A stretch of 64,000 bases of DNA from Tetrahymena elliotti 4EA (GCA_000231825.2 JH720297.1:1276126-1340125), one strand, 5' to 3'. Numbered from the stretch's first letter, positions 50,060-62,606 are shown. Notes: generated by a model not told the origin, from the letters alone. Made by a program: numbers and translations.

Positions 50060-50801
50060 TTTTTTTAGTAATTGACAATGTTGTTACTGTTGTTTATTTT
50101 TGAATCACTGTGAGGTGGGTTTCATAAACTCATCTAACTTGAATTATTTATTATATTTTTTAATGAATTATTAGGGTTTACTGAATTGTTTTTACTCAAT
50201 GACATTTTAATAGAATTCTCAGAGTTGTTGAGTATAGATTCAGTTTTAATATTTTCTTTCAAGCTAAAATTCATTTGAAATACCTTTAGAGTTATCTTCC
50301 TTACTTAAATTTTTGTTGCTATTGGTTAATTGTGAGGCCTAAGAATAATTCTGTCTTCTAAATGGTTTAAGTTTGCTATTATGCAATCCTTCACTTGTTC
50401 AGTATTAAATCTATACAAATTTTTTCTTTAATTTTCTTATAGTTCCTTTTCATCAGAGCACCTTCATCAACTTCTCATCTTTATCAACTTCACTCATGTT
50501 ATCTCAACTCTTAAGATTTTCCTATTTATTTACCTGTGATTTTTTGTAAGCGATTCAATTCTTAAGAAGCATCCTAAACTGCTACTTTACCTTACAACAT
50601 TTTTATTGTTTTAATTGTGGATTTCATTAATCTAACCTTGATTTTAGATATTGCATGAATTGAATATATGAAACGTATTATTTTTGTTTTATTGATTTTT
50701 TTTATCTCTTATTAAATCATCTTCCATCGTTATTACATAACAATCATAAGTAGGTAGTTATTTTTTTAAAAAAATCAGCTCTTTCAAATCGCTTTTGTCA
50801 T
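50060..50801 (-). pseudogene. G-type Asn/Ser-rich gene, broken copy in unit 1
   Basis: Read on the minus strand, fragments match the unit-2 copy at 57540-58311: MEDDLIRDKKNQQNKNN, QNQGQINEIHNQN, PFRRQNYSQASQLTN and EFQLERK. They lie in different frames, with TGA stops after MTKAI and elsewhere. Relative to unit 2 a base is missing in ACTGAACAAGTGAAGG near 50410, which shifts the frame. The protein was low-complexity (Asn, Ser, Lys, Gln) and hydrophilic; no domain is seen. Confidence 0.6.
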
Positions 50802-52685
50802 TCTAATTTTCTTGTTAATGATTTTTCTCATTTATTTTAATTTTCTTTTTACAAAATATTTCAATTCAAACATAATTAAAGAATTTTCACACAAAAATAT
50901 TAATTTAAATTTAAATAAAATAAAAATAATAATTTTACCTCAAAAATTTATTCTGTTTGCTATTTATTTCTCTTCTAAATAGATATTATTTTGTTTATCA
51001 ATTAATGCTAAAATACTAGATAATTGTTTTTTTCAATCAATCAATTAATTTCTTTTCACTTAACAAAAAAATCTTTTCAATCCTTCTTAGAAGAATTAAA
51101 ATAAAATTTATTCTTAACTTTATTATTTGATTTGTATTCAAAAATTTTAGAAAAAATATATTTCTTATCTTATCATGAATTCAAAAAAAAAAAGGTATTC
51201 TCCTGATTGTCATACAATTTAATACTAAAGATAATATTTTTATTGAAAAATTATTTCTATATTATTTAAAAGAATACCATAGTTTTTTTGCTTAGCTAAA
51301 TATTCAGAAGCTCTATATTAACTTTGCTATTAATTTTTTTAATTTATTCTTTGTTATATGTTATATTGAGAAATCTTATATTATTAGTTAAAACTTACAG
51401 TAATAAATAACAAATTAAATGTTACTTTGTTAAAATTAAAAAATTTCATTTTTAAATACTATTTTTGATCAGGTTAAATAGATCTTAAATATTAACCAAA
51501 TTTAATTTCATTCTTTATTTCTAATTATTTGATATTCGATACTTTGTGTATTATAAGTTACATTAATACTTATTCAAAATTTTTATTGTAAATATAAACT
51601 CTAATTATTTTAATAAATTAATTTTTTAATGACTTCAAGATAATTAACTCTTAAACTTTTCTACTTTTGATTAACCACTCAAAATAATTCATATAAAAAC
51701 TAATATCATCTAAAAAATGATTTTTTTTTAATTCTTATAACAAAAAGAAAAAGAACTAAATAAATACAATACTTGCATATCATCCTAACATTTTTAAAAT
51801 AAAAACATCAAAATTACAGGCTATACACTTACTTTTTCATTTTAAAACTTATTTAATCAACATTAAGCTTTAACAATTATAAAGTAAGAGGAAGAATTTT
51901 AAGTAATCTAAATTCAAATTAAGTTGAATAGAAAAAAAAAATTTTTAATTAAGATAGAAAATTGATTGAATGATGAATAAAAAGAATTTTCTTTCAAACA
52001 TTAAAAAATATTGAAAAATTTGTAAAAAATTATTTCATATTTATTGTATTTAAAATAAAAAAATTTATTAATTACTTTCTATTATCAAAATTTTTAATAA
52101 ATAAGTGTAAATAAAGAGATAAATCTAAGTAACTTATAGTTATCAAGGATATTTTTTTTAATTAAATTAAGTTTTGCTTTAGAAAAAATGTAAACTTTTG
52201 ATGCAAACTAATGAATATTCTTATTATTTAAATCTCTTTTCAAAATCTTTATTCTAATTAGCAAAAAATGTATGCAAGAAAGTGTAAATAAAAAAGAGGG
52301 TAAAATACAAGCAAGAATTTAAAATATTTAAAAATACTCATTCCATCCATTAAATAAAGCAAGTAAGAGTTTTCAAGTTATTTTCTATTTTTTATTGAGA
52401 TCAAATTTTTTTGATAAACAAGTAATTAGGATTTTTTAAGAATAAAAAATTTACTTAGTTTTATTTGAACAGATTCTTAAAAAGTTTTCTTTAAAAATAA
52501 ATAAATCTCTTTATTTTATAATTTGTTATTTTCAACTTTTGTAATGGCTGATAAAAGCTGTAACAATTAAAATAAACAAAAACTAATAGGTTTATTATCA
52601 CATATTTAACTTAAAGAAAAGAAAGTTTCTCAACATAATGCAATAAATATAAATTAATAAATAGCAAAAACTAAATAAAGAAATC
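50802..52685. other. Junction of units 1 and 2, AT-rich, no gene
   Basis: The segment after GCTTAGCTAAATATTCAG (about 51291) switches to sequence that in unit 3 lies beyond the truncated 11-exon copy (59200 onward). So unit 2 lacks the 5' exons of that gene. The rest aligns with 42960-44830 and 59230-61300. No coding sequence recognised. Confidence 0.55.
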
Positions 52686-53146
52686 ATGATAAAATTTGAA
52701 GAAAATGCATTAGTTTCTAACATAATAAATAATAAAATTTAAACCTAATTTCTCAAAATTATAGCTAAAACCAATGTGCTGTTTAAGTTAATACAAATCA
52801 ATTGAATAATTTCTATTCATACTCTCCTTGTCATATTAATAAAATAGGTACTCAACTGATATTTAAATTGTAACCTCAAGTAATAATAAATATAAAAATT
52901 TACTTAATTTACTTAGGAGTTTTACTTTCAACAATTCCTCAAAGTTTTTAAAGAAAAATAAGCAGTCTTTTTTTATATAATAAAGAAGATTTGTAATCTT
53001 CTTTCATAGATAACACATAATAGAGATTACAGAAAATTAATTTCTTAGAGAAATTAAATTTGAGAGTAAAAATAGTTAATGAAATAATCTTTAACTTTAT
53101 GCTAGTAAAGAAATTTATTATAAGGTAAAAAATTATCAGGTTTTGA
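52686..53146 (+). pseudogene. E-type family gene reduced to its ends, unit 2
   Basis: It begins MIKFEENALVSNI, retains CATACTCTCCTTGTCATATT near 52819, then jumps by deletions to the C-terminal segment (ACTTTATGCTAGTAAAG near 53095) and the final ATTATCAGGTTTTGA. About 0.8 kb of the 1.3-kb gene is missing, including the entire conserved core. Confidence 0.75.
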
Positions 53147-54377
53147 TAAGTAAAACTAAATTTTTTGTATTATCTGCAAACATTATTTATTTGTATTAAG
53201 TGATAAGGTATTAAAATACATTTAATCATTCTAAAATAAGAAGAAAATACTTAAACTTTTTAACAATTTATTTAAATAAATTAAAATATTTCCATAATTC
53301 TTTTTCTTTCCTTTATTTTAACAATTGATCCCATAAATTAAACATAAAAATATTTAAGTAACACTTGATCAGAATTTATTTAGAAGCTTTTTCTCAAGTA
53401 ACTATTTATTTTTATTTCTTAAATAAAAAATAGTTTTAGGTTTTTGGATAATAATTTGCTTAATATCTTCAATTTAATTAAAAACTTCTTAGCTAAAAAT
53501 ACTAATCATTTCAGACAGGTTTTGAAAGGATTAACCAAAATCTAGCAGATTCTAAAAAATTATTGAAATTTTATCTATTCTTAAAAAATCATTAGAAATG
53601 GAAAATTAATTGTAGAGAATAAGGGTTTTTTTGAAAATAATATTACTTAAAATAAAAAGCTAATTTCCTGTATTTATAATATTTTATATGAAAAAAATAT
53701 TTAATTACTGTGGATTATTTTAAAATAGAAAAAAATTATTTTTTTGCTTTTTTTGTATATTTTCATAGTGTCAGTGGTTGTTCAAGAAATATGGATATTA
53801 TAAGTACATATAAGTTTTAATAACTTTTTAAGGTAGATATACTTTTAATTATTAAGTACAAAATAAAATTTTATACCATGTTTACATTTTATTTCTTTTG
53901 TAAATTGTGGTTTTTAAAATCTTCTTTACAGATTAAAATTTGAAATTTTTAGGCTAATAATAAAGATTATTCAAAATATATTTTTGGTTGCGTTTGTAAG
54001 AAATTTTAACAGTAATTAGAATTTTTACTAAATAGAAATCTATTTGCAATTATAAAATATTTTAATTTTTTCAGAATTTAATTCTTTTTGAATTTCTTTG
54101 CTCATTAAACGATAAAAACATGATAAATATGTTTCTTTAATCAAGTAACATTTATTGTTAATAGACTTATTTTTTATAATGAAATTCAAAATGTTTATGG
54201 CATTGATGTTATTTAAATAATTGAATTAAAGCCATTAAATATACTTATGTACGTTAATTCTAAAGAGATTCAGTCTTAAGTATTATGAGCACCTATTCTT
54301 AATTTTACATAATTAATTAAAACAATAATTCAACAACTTAAAGATAAATTAAGTACCTTAGATAATTGAATAATTAA
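53147..54377. other. Intra-unit spacer between E and B remnants, unit 2
   Basis: AT-rich, no gene. Homologous to 45656-46952 and 62607-63702. Confidence 0.5.
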
Positions 54378-55672
54378 GTGATAAAAATAGAAGAGTCTTT
54401 TAAATTTTGTTCTTAAGGTAGTGGAATAAAAACTCTTGATCAGATTGATTAATTTTAAGCTAAAAAATGTTTTTAAAAATTACCAAAGTAATGCATTTAT
54501 TGTTTTTCAAATTTCCCAAACTCAATGACTATAATATGTATTTCGTAGGAATTTAAATAAAAAACCTGCTCTTATAGTAGTATTAACCAGAATGTTTAGT
54601 AAAACTAATCATTAAGCTTCACTTAATATACTCAAGCTTTTTATGAGGACCAGTTCATAAATAAAATAGTTAATTAAAATAATTCTCTTCATAAAATCTA
54701 ATATAAAGACAGTACAAGAAGTTTCAGCCTTTCCCATAGCTAAAAAGCATGAAGAAGATACTACTAATCAATGCTCCTCTTAATCCTCATTATTATCACA
54801 TAGTGAATCACTAACGAATGAAGAAGTAATAAACTCAATGACAGAATATCTACAATCAATAAGGAAAAAATTCTTAAAGTTACATTTGACTCACATCAAC
54901 TTAATGGGAAAATTGAACATCAAAGAAGGATGTTCAGAGAATTTGAATGCACAAGTCTAGAATTCATTTCATACATTTTTTTCTGCTATCAGAAATAAAA
55001 AAAGCAAATAATTAATGCAAAGATTTGTTTAATAATTAGAACTAACAAAAAATAGGTAATATTATCAATAAATTTACAAAATTATTAAATTTTTTAATAA
55101 AATAAAAATGAAGGAAAATAAGGACAAAAGAATTAAATTCAAAGCGAATATTACAACTTGAAGAGTAGCTTTATGCAGCTCATCACTTAGTTAATTTGTT
55201 CTGATATTTTAGATTGCTTTGATATTACTTAATATTAAAAAATTAGCCTGATTGAATCAATAACTAGATTAAAAGAAAATTCTGTAAAATTTCGTCCCAT
55301 TAAAGGAAAGTATCAATACTACTCAAACTTGCAGTATATGGCTTTGTTTCTTCAATTCAGCGAAAATAATTTCTAAGAATTAGTTAATGATCCTATAATT
55401 TTAGAAATCCATAAAAAAATATATAAATTAGATGTTGAAAATTGCGATAATTGGAGAGATATTGAGATTTTAAGATGCAATCACTTTAAATCCATCTTTA
55501 ACCAGATCATAATTCACTGCATGGATATAGCTGAGAGTTATATTTAAATAAATTTAAATAACAGAAATAAAGAAGGTGAAAATCAATAACAGTGCAGTCG
55601 CTATTTTTATATCAGTTAGTAAAAAAGGGAATTTAAAATTTGATAAAGGGTAAAAAAGCAGTAAGGTTTTGA
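54378..55672 (+). pseudogene. B-type family gene, recently inactivated, unit 2
   Basis: Nearly collinear with the intact B gene at 46953, but with four visible lesions. The start ATG is GTG (54378-54380). One extra A in the TAAAAAGCAT run near 54741 shifts the frame and exposes TGA. The intron acceptor AG is AA (near 55102). One base is lost in CAGTTAGTAAAAAAGG near 55615, shifting the last residues. The conserved block is otherwise clear (FMQL-like, LDCFDIT, VKFRPIKGKYQYYSN, CNHFKSIFNQIIIHCMDIAES). The pattern suggests recent loss; sequencing error is possible for the homopolymer changes but not for the start and splice changes together. Confidence 0.85.
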
Positions 55673-57539
55673 GCTTTCTTCTGCTATTTTTTGGAATGCT
55701 TTAAAATATATTTTTTCTTTATTTATTAAAAAGAAATAAAATATAAAAAGGCAATTCTGAAAAGAAATAGTAATACCAAGTTCATCTTTTTACTTAAAAA
55801 TACATATATTAAGAATAAATTTATTTTTTAAAGTAATTTATTTATAGACTTAAAAATATCCATATCATAGTAATTACTTTTGAACATTTATTTAATGTCC
55901 TATAGATTTATATTTAAATGTCTAATGATATAATTAATGTAATGTAATGTTTATGCATTTGATTAAAAATTTTATTCAGAAAATAGTTAGTTATTTTTCC
56001 TCTTGTAAAAATTGTAAAATCAGATAATAATGATGACTCTTTTTAATAAAAGTAATTGCCATTCAAAAAACTAAATTTCTTTTATTTTTCACAAAACCCC
56101 AAAAGTAAATTTTTTTTTTTTGTGACAAATCTTTACTTTGTAAACAAAACATAATAATTAACTTAATCAATTGATAATTAAAAATATGTAAGATTATTAA
56201 AGAAATAGATTAATTTAATTCAAACATTAGTCAAATTTCTAAAATTGTCAGTAACCTAATATTTTAACACTACTTTTGAAAAAAATTTACAAAGTTTTAA
56301 AATGAAATTCATTGGATTTTCATACAATTAATCAGATTTTCAGGTCTTCTCTTTCAAAGTTACTTTAATTAATTTTTTTAATGAAAATCTTGATTTTGTT
56401 ACTAAATTTTCATAATTTTGATAAGAAACTTATGACAAAAATATACTCTAATTCTTTATTTGATAGAAACTAAAATTATCTTTCAAAAATAAATGTCAAT
56501 CAATATCTATACAAAATTTTGTTATTTTTTCAAAAATCTAATTTAACTTTTCTTCTTGTTCATTACATAAATCATATGTCTATCCAAATAATTCCTCTGT
56601 CTTTTATTTGTCTATTTAAGAGGAATTTTAGTTTTAGAAAAAGCAATTTAATTTTCATCCAAAAATCCTAATTGTCATAAAAGCACCAACCAACTAAATT
56701 AATAATAAAAAATTATTTCTAGGTGGTTTTCTAAAATAAAAAAATTTGTTCAATTTGGTTTTGGAAATTTTATTTGTAGCTAAATTAATGATTTTAAAAC
56801 TTATATTTAGATTAAAAACACTGAATTTATTACTTAGCCAAGCTATCTTAACTAATAAAAGAGTGTTTAGGCTTAAATATTTTCTTTTTATTATTCAAAA
56901 TTTTTTGCATCATTTAACAAAATTATGCAATATTTGATTTTAAATAAAAAAAGAGAAAGTTTTAAAAGTATTATAAAAGTTAATTTTAGGTTCAATTAAT
57001 ATATGGAATAACTTTATAGATTACTGACGATTTAGATATATTAAAAATCAAGAAATTATTGATTATATTCAAATTGTTTTCTTTGAAAAAAATTATTCAT
57101 TAATTAATTCCCCAGATGTATTTCATATAAATTTCCATAAAGAAAAAAATAATTAAGAAGTTTTAAAAGGAATTAATGTTTTTAAAAATGATTTAAAAAA
57201 ACAAATAGAAGATCAAATAGTTTATTTATTCTTTGAGCATGGTCTTTTTTTTTCATTTTTGTTTGATTTAAGTGATCATTAATGTTAATTTTGAGAGTGT
57301 TTTTTGAAATGATCTAATTCATTTTTTAAATTTGTAATCAATTATTTTTATTATTAACGAATGTGTTTTGATTTTTCAAATGACTACATTAATTTTTATA
57401 GTCTTCTTTAAGTGCATTTTTTCTACTTAATTTGCCATTTCCTTCATTTTCTATTAAGTTTTTCTATTTCTTCTTCCATCTTATTATATTCAGTCTCTCT
57501 TTTATTATAAGTCGCTATGATTACTTATTACTTAGTCTA
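55673..57539. other. Spacer between B and G remnants, unit 2
   Basis: AT-rich, related to 48255-50059. An open reading near 56746-56937 is short, hydrophobic and AT-driven; I do not call it a gene. Confidence 0.5.
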
Positions 57540-58311
57540 CGTTTTTTAACTTTTATTAATACTGTTACTGCTGTTTCTTTTAGATGCACTTAGAGTAGGG
57601 TTTTATAAACTCATCTAGTTTCCTTTATTTACATATACTTTAATGAATTATTAAGTTTTACTGAATTATTTTTGCTCAGTGACCTTTTAATTTAATTCTT
57701 AAAGTTGTTGAACAGAGGTTCAGCTTCCTACATTTTTCTTTCAAGCTAAAATTTATTTGGCCTACCTTTAGAATGATTTGTAGGTAATTAAGAAGCTGAT
57801 GAAGAATGTTATCTTCTCAGTGGTTTAGGTTTATTATCATATTAACCTTTGCTTGTTTCAGTGTTAAATCTAGATTACATTCAACTGAAAAATCTTTTTC
57901 TTTTATTTATTCTGATACTTCTTTTGATTGCAGTATCTTCATTATTTTTTGCTTCTTGATTATCTTTATCTGCTTCACTTTTGTTATCATGATTCTTAAG
58001 TTTTTCTTACTTTACTTTTCTTAACTGCTTTTTGTCATTTTTTTTAACTTTCATTGGAGTAATTCAGTCTTAAGATTCTTCCTAACGGTTACGCTACTAT
58101 ACCTAATATTTTTGTTTTTGTTATTGTGGATTTCATCAATCTAACCTTGATTTTAGTGATTAAATGTTTGGAACATATTATTTTTAATTTATTGGTTACT
58201 TTTTTCTCTATTATTATAATCATCTTCCATAGTCTTGTAAGTAGGTAGTTTATTTTTTGAAAAACTATGTCTTTCATATCTTTAAGCCATTCTAATTTTC
58301 TCCGAAATCAT
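57540..58311 (-). pseudogene. G-type Asn/Ser-rich gene, broken copy in unit 2 (best preserved)
   Basis: The minus-strand start is ATG 58311. The first ~100 codons are clean: MISEKIRMAQRYERHSFSKN, then LPTYKTMEDDYNN, QNQGQIDEIHNNKNKN, RKNLKTELLQ, then TGA. Beyond it coding resumes in another frame (DNKSEADKDNQEAKNNED), meets a TGA before MQSRFNTETS, and continues with PLRRQHSSSASQLP, RPNKFQLERK and SLSKNNSVKLNN to about 57611. It could be a multi-exon gene, but no GT...AG junction cleanly repairs the breaks, and the unit-1 copy is broken at other places. Hydrophilic and low-complexity; no domain recognised. Confidence 0.6.
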
Positions 58312-58740
58312 CTTCTTAATTATTAAAAGATTTTTTAATTTAAAAAATGTATCTACTAAATAGAGATTATTATGTTAATATCGAACTTTATTATTCATTT
58401 TTACTTACAAATATTTTAGAGAATATCTTATCTTGAATTCAAAAAATAGATCTGATCCTATATCACATTTAATGCTAAAATAATATTATTTATTGGAAAA
58501 TTATTTCCATTTAATTTAAATTTTAGTTGAAAGGATAAAGTGATTTTTTTTTTACTTAATTAAATATTCAGCTCAGCAAGCTGAGTAAGCAGGTATTAAT
58601 ATTTTTATTTTTAAATATTAATGCTTTCTATATGAGTTTTAATAGAAATAATAATAATATTAACCTTTTAAATAATATTATGGGAGTGATGAGAGCCCGC
58701 ATATTTTATATGAGGTTAAGATCAGGTTTGTATTATTTGA
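58312..58740. other. Junction of units 2 and 3 with a GC-richer patch
   Basis: No gene. A short inverted repeat, CTCAGCAAGCTGAG, lies at about 58572-58585. The stretch GGGAGTGATGAGAGCCCGC at 58682-58700 is strikingly G/C-rich for this window. It is absent at the corresponding place in unit 2. Confidence 0.5.
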
Positions 58741-58749
58741 ATATTTATA

Positions 58750-59125
58750 CTTATTTAAATCCTCTTTATAATAAATTAGATTAATTATTTATATTAATAT
58801 ATTATTTCTTTTTTCCTGCTTACATTCTTCATTAATTCCTTTTTCTTTTGAAGTTGGTATTTTGTTCACTTTTATTATAAATATCTATGGCTTGGCTATA
58901 TGCTAAGGTAAAATATCTTTCAAACTTAACTCTTAAAATATTTAGTTAGGGTCATTGCTTCATTTTAAATATAAAAAAAGCGTTTTAATATTCATACATT
59001 TAAACTGTGTAGATAAAGCTTATTTATGGAATTTGCTTTTAAAACCAATTCAATCTAGATCACATTTTTTAACTTTTGGTGTTTTTTTTATATCAATAAA
59101 GTTGAAGAAGGCGTTTAGAAGTTAT
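58750..59125 (-). pseudogene. Truncated copy of the 11-exon gene (exons 1-3) fused to a family remnant
   Basis: On the minus strand, NDPNQIFQELSLKDILPQHI is nearly identical to exon 2 of the gene at 38191-41681 (DDPNQIFQEFNLKDILPQHI). Flanking intron and partial exon-1 sequence is also preserved (AAATGTGATCTAGATT). Part of exon 1 and everything upstream of it are missing. The reading is interrupted (TGA in the upstream intron region, lost junctions). At about 59085 it joins plus-strand sequence reading FYINKVEEG, the C-terminal family remnant that in unit 1 lies 1.3 kb away. Confidence 0.75.
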
Positions 59126-61308
59126 AGAAATAACAAATATTAAAAAACACTGTAGTAAATAAAAAAATCTGATATTTTTGTATTTTTTCAAACATATGGT
59201 TAAATTTTGATTAATTCTGTTTTATGTTTTTGCTAAATTAATAAATATTATATTATTAGTTGCAGTAAATAAAAAACAAATTTAATATTATTTTGTTAAA
59301 AATAAATAGTTTTATATTGAAATACTATTCTTGATCAGATAAAGTAGATCTTAAGTATTAACTAAATTTAATATTTTTATTCTTTTATTTGTAATTAATT
59401 TAACTATACTTGATATTTTGTTTTTTAAAAATTAACAAATTTAAATATTTTTAAAAAAAAATTATACTTATTCAAAACTAGTTTTCTAAAAAATACACTC
59501 TAATTATTTTAATAAATTAATTTTTTTTAACTTCAAGATAACTTTTTCCACTTATTATTATGCACCCAAAGTAATAGATAAAAAAATGATATCATCTAAA
59601 TACTGTTTTTTTAAATTCTCATAGCAAAAGACAAAAAATAGTAAAATAAATAAAACAAGATTTTTTCACTTTTAAAAAATAAAAGCAATCAAAATCACAA
59701 AAAATATACTTTCTTTTATATTTTAAAAATGACCCTATCAGCATTACACTTTTACAATTTTAAAGTGAGGACTGAATTTTAAATTAGTTAATAATTTTTC
59801 CAATTTGAGTTGAAGAGAAAAAGCAAATTTTTATTTAAGAGTAATACCAATTTACTTTAAATTTCTTAAATATAAAGAAAAAGCTAGTAAAAAATGATTT
59901 TTTATTCATTTATATTAAAAAACTAATTTATTAATAATTTTTTAGTAAAAACATCAAAGTCTTTAATTTGCAAGAGTAAAGTGTAAGTGTATAGTTAAAT
60001 CGAAGTAATTTATTATAAGAAAAAATGTAATTTTTTTAATTAAATTTCCTTTTCTTAAAAAAAAATGTAAACCTCAATTATGAGCCATAGTTTAGATTAG
60101 CATGATTTTAATAATTTTTACTAATCATCAATTTAAATCAGCATTATATATAAGTGAGAAAGTGTAAATCAATATATTGAAGCAAGAATATCAAATTTTT
60201 ATTTAAAAATACAAATTCCATAATAATAACACATTTAAAAATTATCATGACTATATAACTATGGTTGGATAATCCATTTATAATTTGTCAAAATTTTTTT
60301 GACTGATATATTGATTTACTTTGAGATTATTTATTTATTTTTAAGAATTAAATTAAATGATATATTTTTAAAATTTATTTTATTTATTTATTGATAAAAA
60401 TTTTCTATTTAAAAAACAAACAGGAGAAAAGGAGAGATTGATCTTCTTAAATTACATTTAAATAAATTTCTTACGCAAACTATTTAAAAAATATTTGATA
60501 TCAATTTTTTCTAAATGAAGAAGAAATAAATGATCATAAACTCTTTAAAATTATTCTTTTTATTTATTGCTTGCTATTCATTTATTTTTTTCTGAATCAT
60601 ATTTTTTATATTTTACTTCATTAGATCTAAGTAACTAAAATAATGCTCAGATTTAAGCTCTGAAAGAAATAATTCCAAATAAAAATTGAATTTAAACAAG
60701 ACTTCTTTATTTTTTAAATATTTTTATTAGTTGCAAAGAAAATTCAAATAGATCTTTATTCAAGAATGTAAAATAACATTTGAATTTTTTAAATTACTTG
60801 CATTATACTGCAATGTGATACTTAAACCAAACAAATAATTAATTTCTTTTGAATCCAAACAACGAAAATATTCTTAAAATGAAAAGAATAATTTTGATAA
60901 AGTTTTGTTTAAAATTACAAAAACAAAAATGAAGAAAGTATATTTTCTTTATAAACTAACAATATTATTTATCAAATTAAAAGGTTTTTAAGTTATTTTT
61001 TGCTACTATTTATTTGATAAAATTTTTTAAATAAAACAATAAAATAAGAGTTTTTTAAAAACATAAAAATTTGGTTGGTTTTATTTTAACAGATTTTTAA
61101 AAGTTTTGTTTAAAAAAGGAACAAATTTTTAGTTTTTTCATTTATTATTTTCAAATTTTATTATTATTTATTAAAGCTATCAAAAAATTAAAATAAAAAC
61201 TGATAGGTTTTTTAATAGCTAGCATATTTAAATTGAATAAACTAAAAGTTGTTCAACATTAAGACAATCAATAACAAAAACAAAACAAAGAAAGAAAGAA
61301 AGAAATAG
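59126..61308. other. AT-rich part of unit 3, upstream of the intact E gene
   Basis: No gene recognised. Aligns in patches with 42960-44830 and 51300-52680. A short AAAG microsatellite (about 61286-61304) lies directly before ATG 61309. Confidence 0.55.
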
Positions 61309-62606
61309 ATGATCAAATTTGAAGAAAATCAAAATGACTTCTTGGTCAATAAATCATAAATTTTAAACCGAGTTACTCAATATAAAAGCTAAAGTCAAAG
61401 TGCTCTTTAAGTTTGCACCAAGCAATGCAGTTATCGCTATTCAGACTCTCCTTATCCTATTAAGGTAATTTTTTAGTAAAAAGCTGAATAAAAGAGATGC
61501 TCAGTCTAATTTTTAAATTACAAACTTGAATAAAAATAAATATAACAATTTTCTGAATTCACTAAGAAGTTTTACTACGAACAATTCCTCCAAAATATTT
61601 ACCACTAAAACTTTACTTCAAATTCCTCACCCAGAGAAAGTTTAGAAGCTAAAATAAACAGCCATTTTTTTATCAAATAAGAAGAGTTATAATCTCCAAT
61701 CATAAAAATTCCAAAAGCTAATAACAACTTTTTAACAAATGAAGAACTGTTGTAACAAGTGACATTATATCTTCAGTAAATTAAATAGCAGTTTTTAAAC
61801 AGCATATCATCCAAAATAGAGGAAATAAACTTTTTAAACATTAAAGAGGGATAGAAAATGAATCTAAACTAAGAGATAAATTCAATATTTGAAAAATTCT
61901 TTTGTACTGTAAGAAGAAAAAAAACAGAATAATAAAAAGAAAAATTTATTAATTCAAGCTTATAGAAGAGAAAAAGAAGGTATTTTTTTATTAAAAATGA
62001 TATTGAATGATTTTTTAATAAATAATTACTATAAGAAATAGAGGAAAAAATAATTCAGAAACTAAATCTTAAAGTTAGTATCATAATTTAAAGAATAGTT
62101 TGATGCACTTTATTATTTAATTGGTTTCTTCATCTCTAATTTTAGAATGTTTTGATCTTACTGAATACCAAAAATCGACTATTCTGAAAATTATTACGAG
62201 GTTAAAAGACAATTCATTAAATTTTCGCCCAGATAGAGGTAGATATCATTACTACTCGAACATACACTACACCACTTTATTTTTAAAGTATAATGAACAT
62301 AACTTTTATGAATACAAGCACAACTAAAAAATTTAGGAGATCCACAGCAAAGTTTATAACTATAATTCTCAATTGTGTTAAAGTTTGAATGACCCAGAAT
62401 TTGTGAAATTTAATTACTTTAAATCGATAATTGGATAGCTTGTTTTTCGCTGCTTAGAGATTGTAGAAAGTTAATTTCTAGAAAACTTTGAGAAAAAAAA
62501 ATTTCAGAGCAAAAAAATTGAGTGGAGTAATCGTTAACTTTATGTCAGTAAAGTAAAAAAAGGAATACAAAAACTATTAAAAGGTAAAAAAATTATCAGG
62601 TTTTGA
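61309..62606 (+). CDS. E-type member of the unrecognised family, intact
   Basis: Two exons (61309-61979 and 62036-62606) encode 413 residues. The 56-bp intron (GTATTTTTTT...TATAAG) is not a multiple of three, so splicing is required to reach the conserved block. The N-terminal half has QCSYRYSDSPYPIKVI, then KRCSVQFLNYKLEQKQ and FTNEELLQQVTLYLQ-like helices. The C-terminal block has HNLKNSLMHFIIQL, LECFDLTEYQKS, LNFRPDRGRYHYYSN, IHYTTLFLKYNE, FNYFKSIIGQLVFRCLEIVES and YVSKVKKGIQKLLKGKKIIRF. E and B proteins share the order of motifs but differ widely in sequence, so the two types diverged before the unit was duplicated. Copies in units 1 and 2 are broken, making this the only intact E gene seen. 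Function unknown. Confidence 0.85.
61980..62035 (+). other. 56-bp intron that fixes the intron position of the family
   Basis: GT at 61980, AG at 62034-62035, phase 2. Without removal the frame meets TGA at about 62008. After removal the codons RNRGKNNSETK run into the conserved HNLKNS motif. The B gene has a 51-bp in-frame intron at the same place. Confidence 0.75.

Larger units (their letters stand above)
41200..51260. repeat. Tandem segmental duplication, unit 1
   Basis: Unit 1 carries the 5' exons of the 11-exon gene, a family remnant near 42740, the broken E copy at 44840, the intact B gene at 46953, and the broken G copy at 50060. Landmarks shared with units 2 and 3 include TAATATCATCTAAA near 43305 (also near 51700 and 59590) and a stretch before each E gene. 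A region before each B gene, around TTCTAAAGAGATT, is also shared (46830, 54260, 63575). Identity is clearly highest inside the B genes. Boundaries are approximate. Confidence 0.75.
51260..58560. repeat. Tandem segmental duplication, unit 2
   Basis: Order of contents matches unit 1: residual E (52686-53146), broken B (54378-55672), broken G (57540-58311). No family member is intact in this unit. Boundaries are approximate, set where similarity to unit 3 begins again near 58550. Confidence 0.75.

Noticed and set aside
57806..58024. Plus-strand Phe/Ser-rich reading frame
   Set aside because: Antisense to the low-complexity G-type pseudogene on the minus strand.
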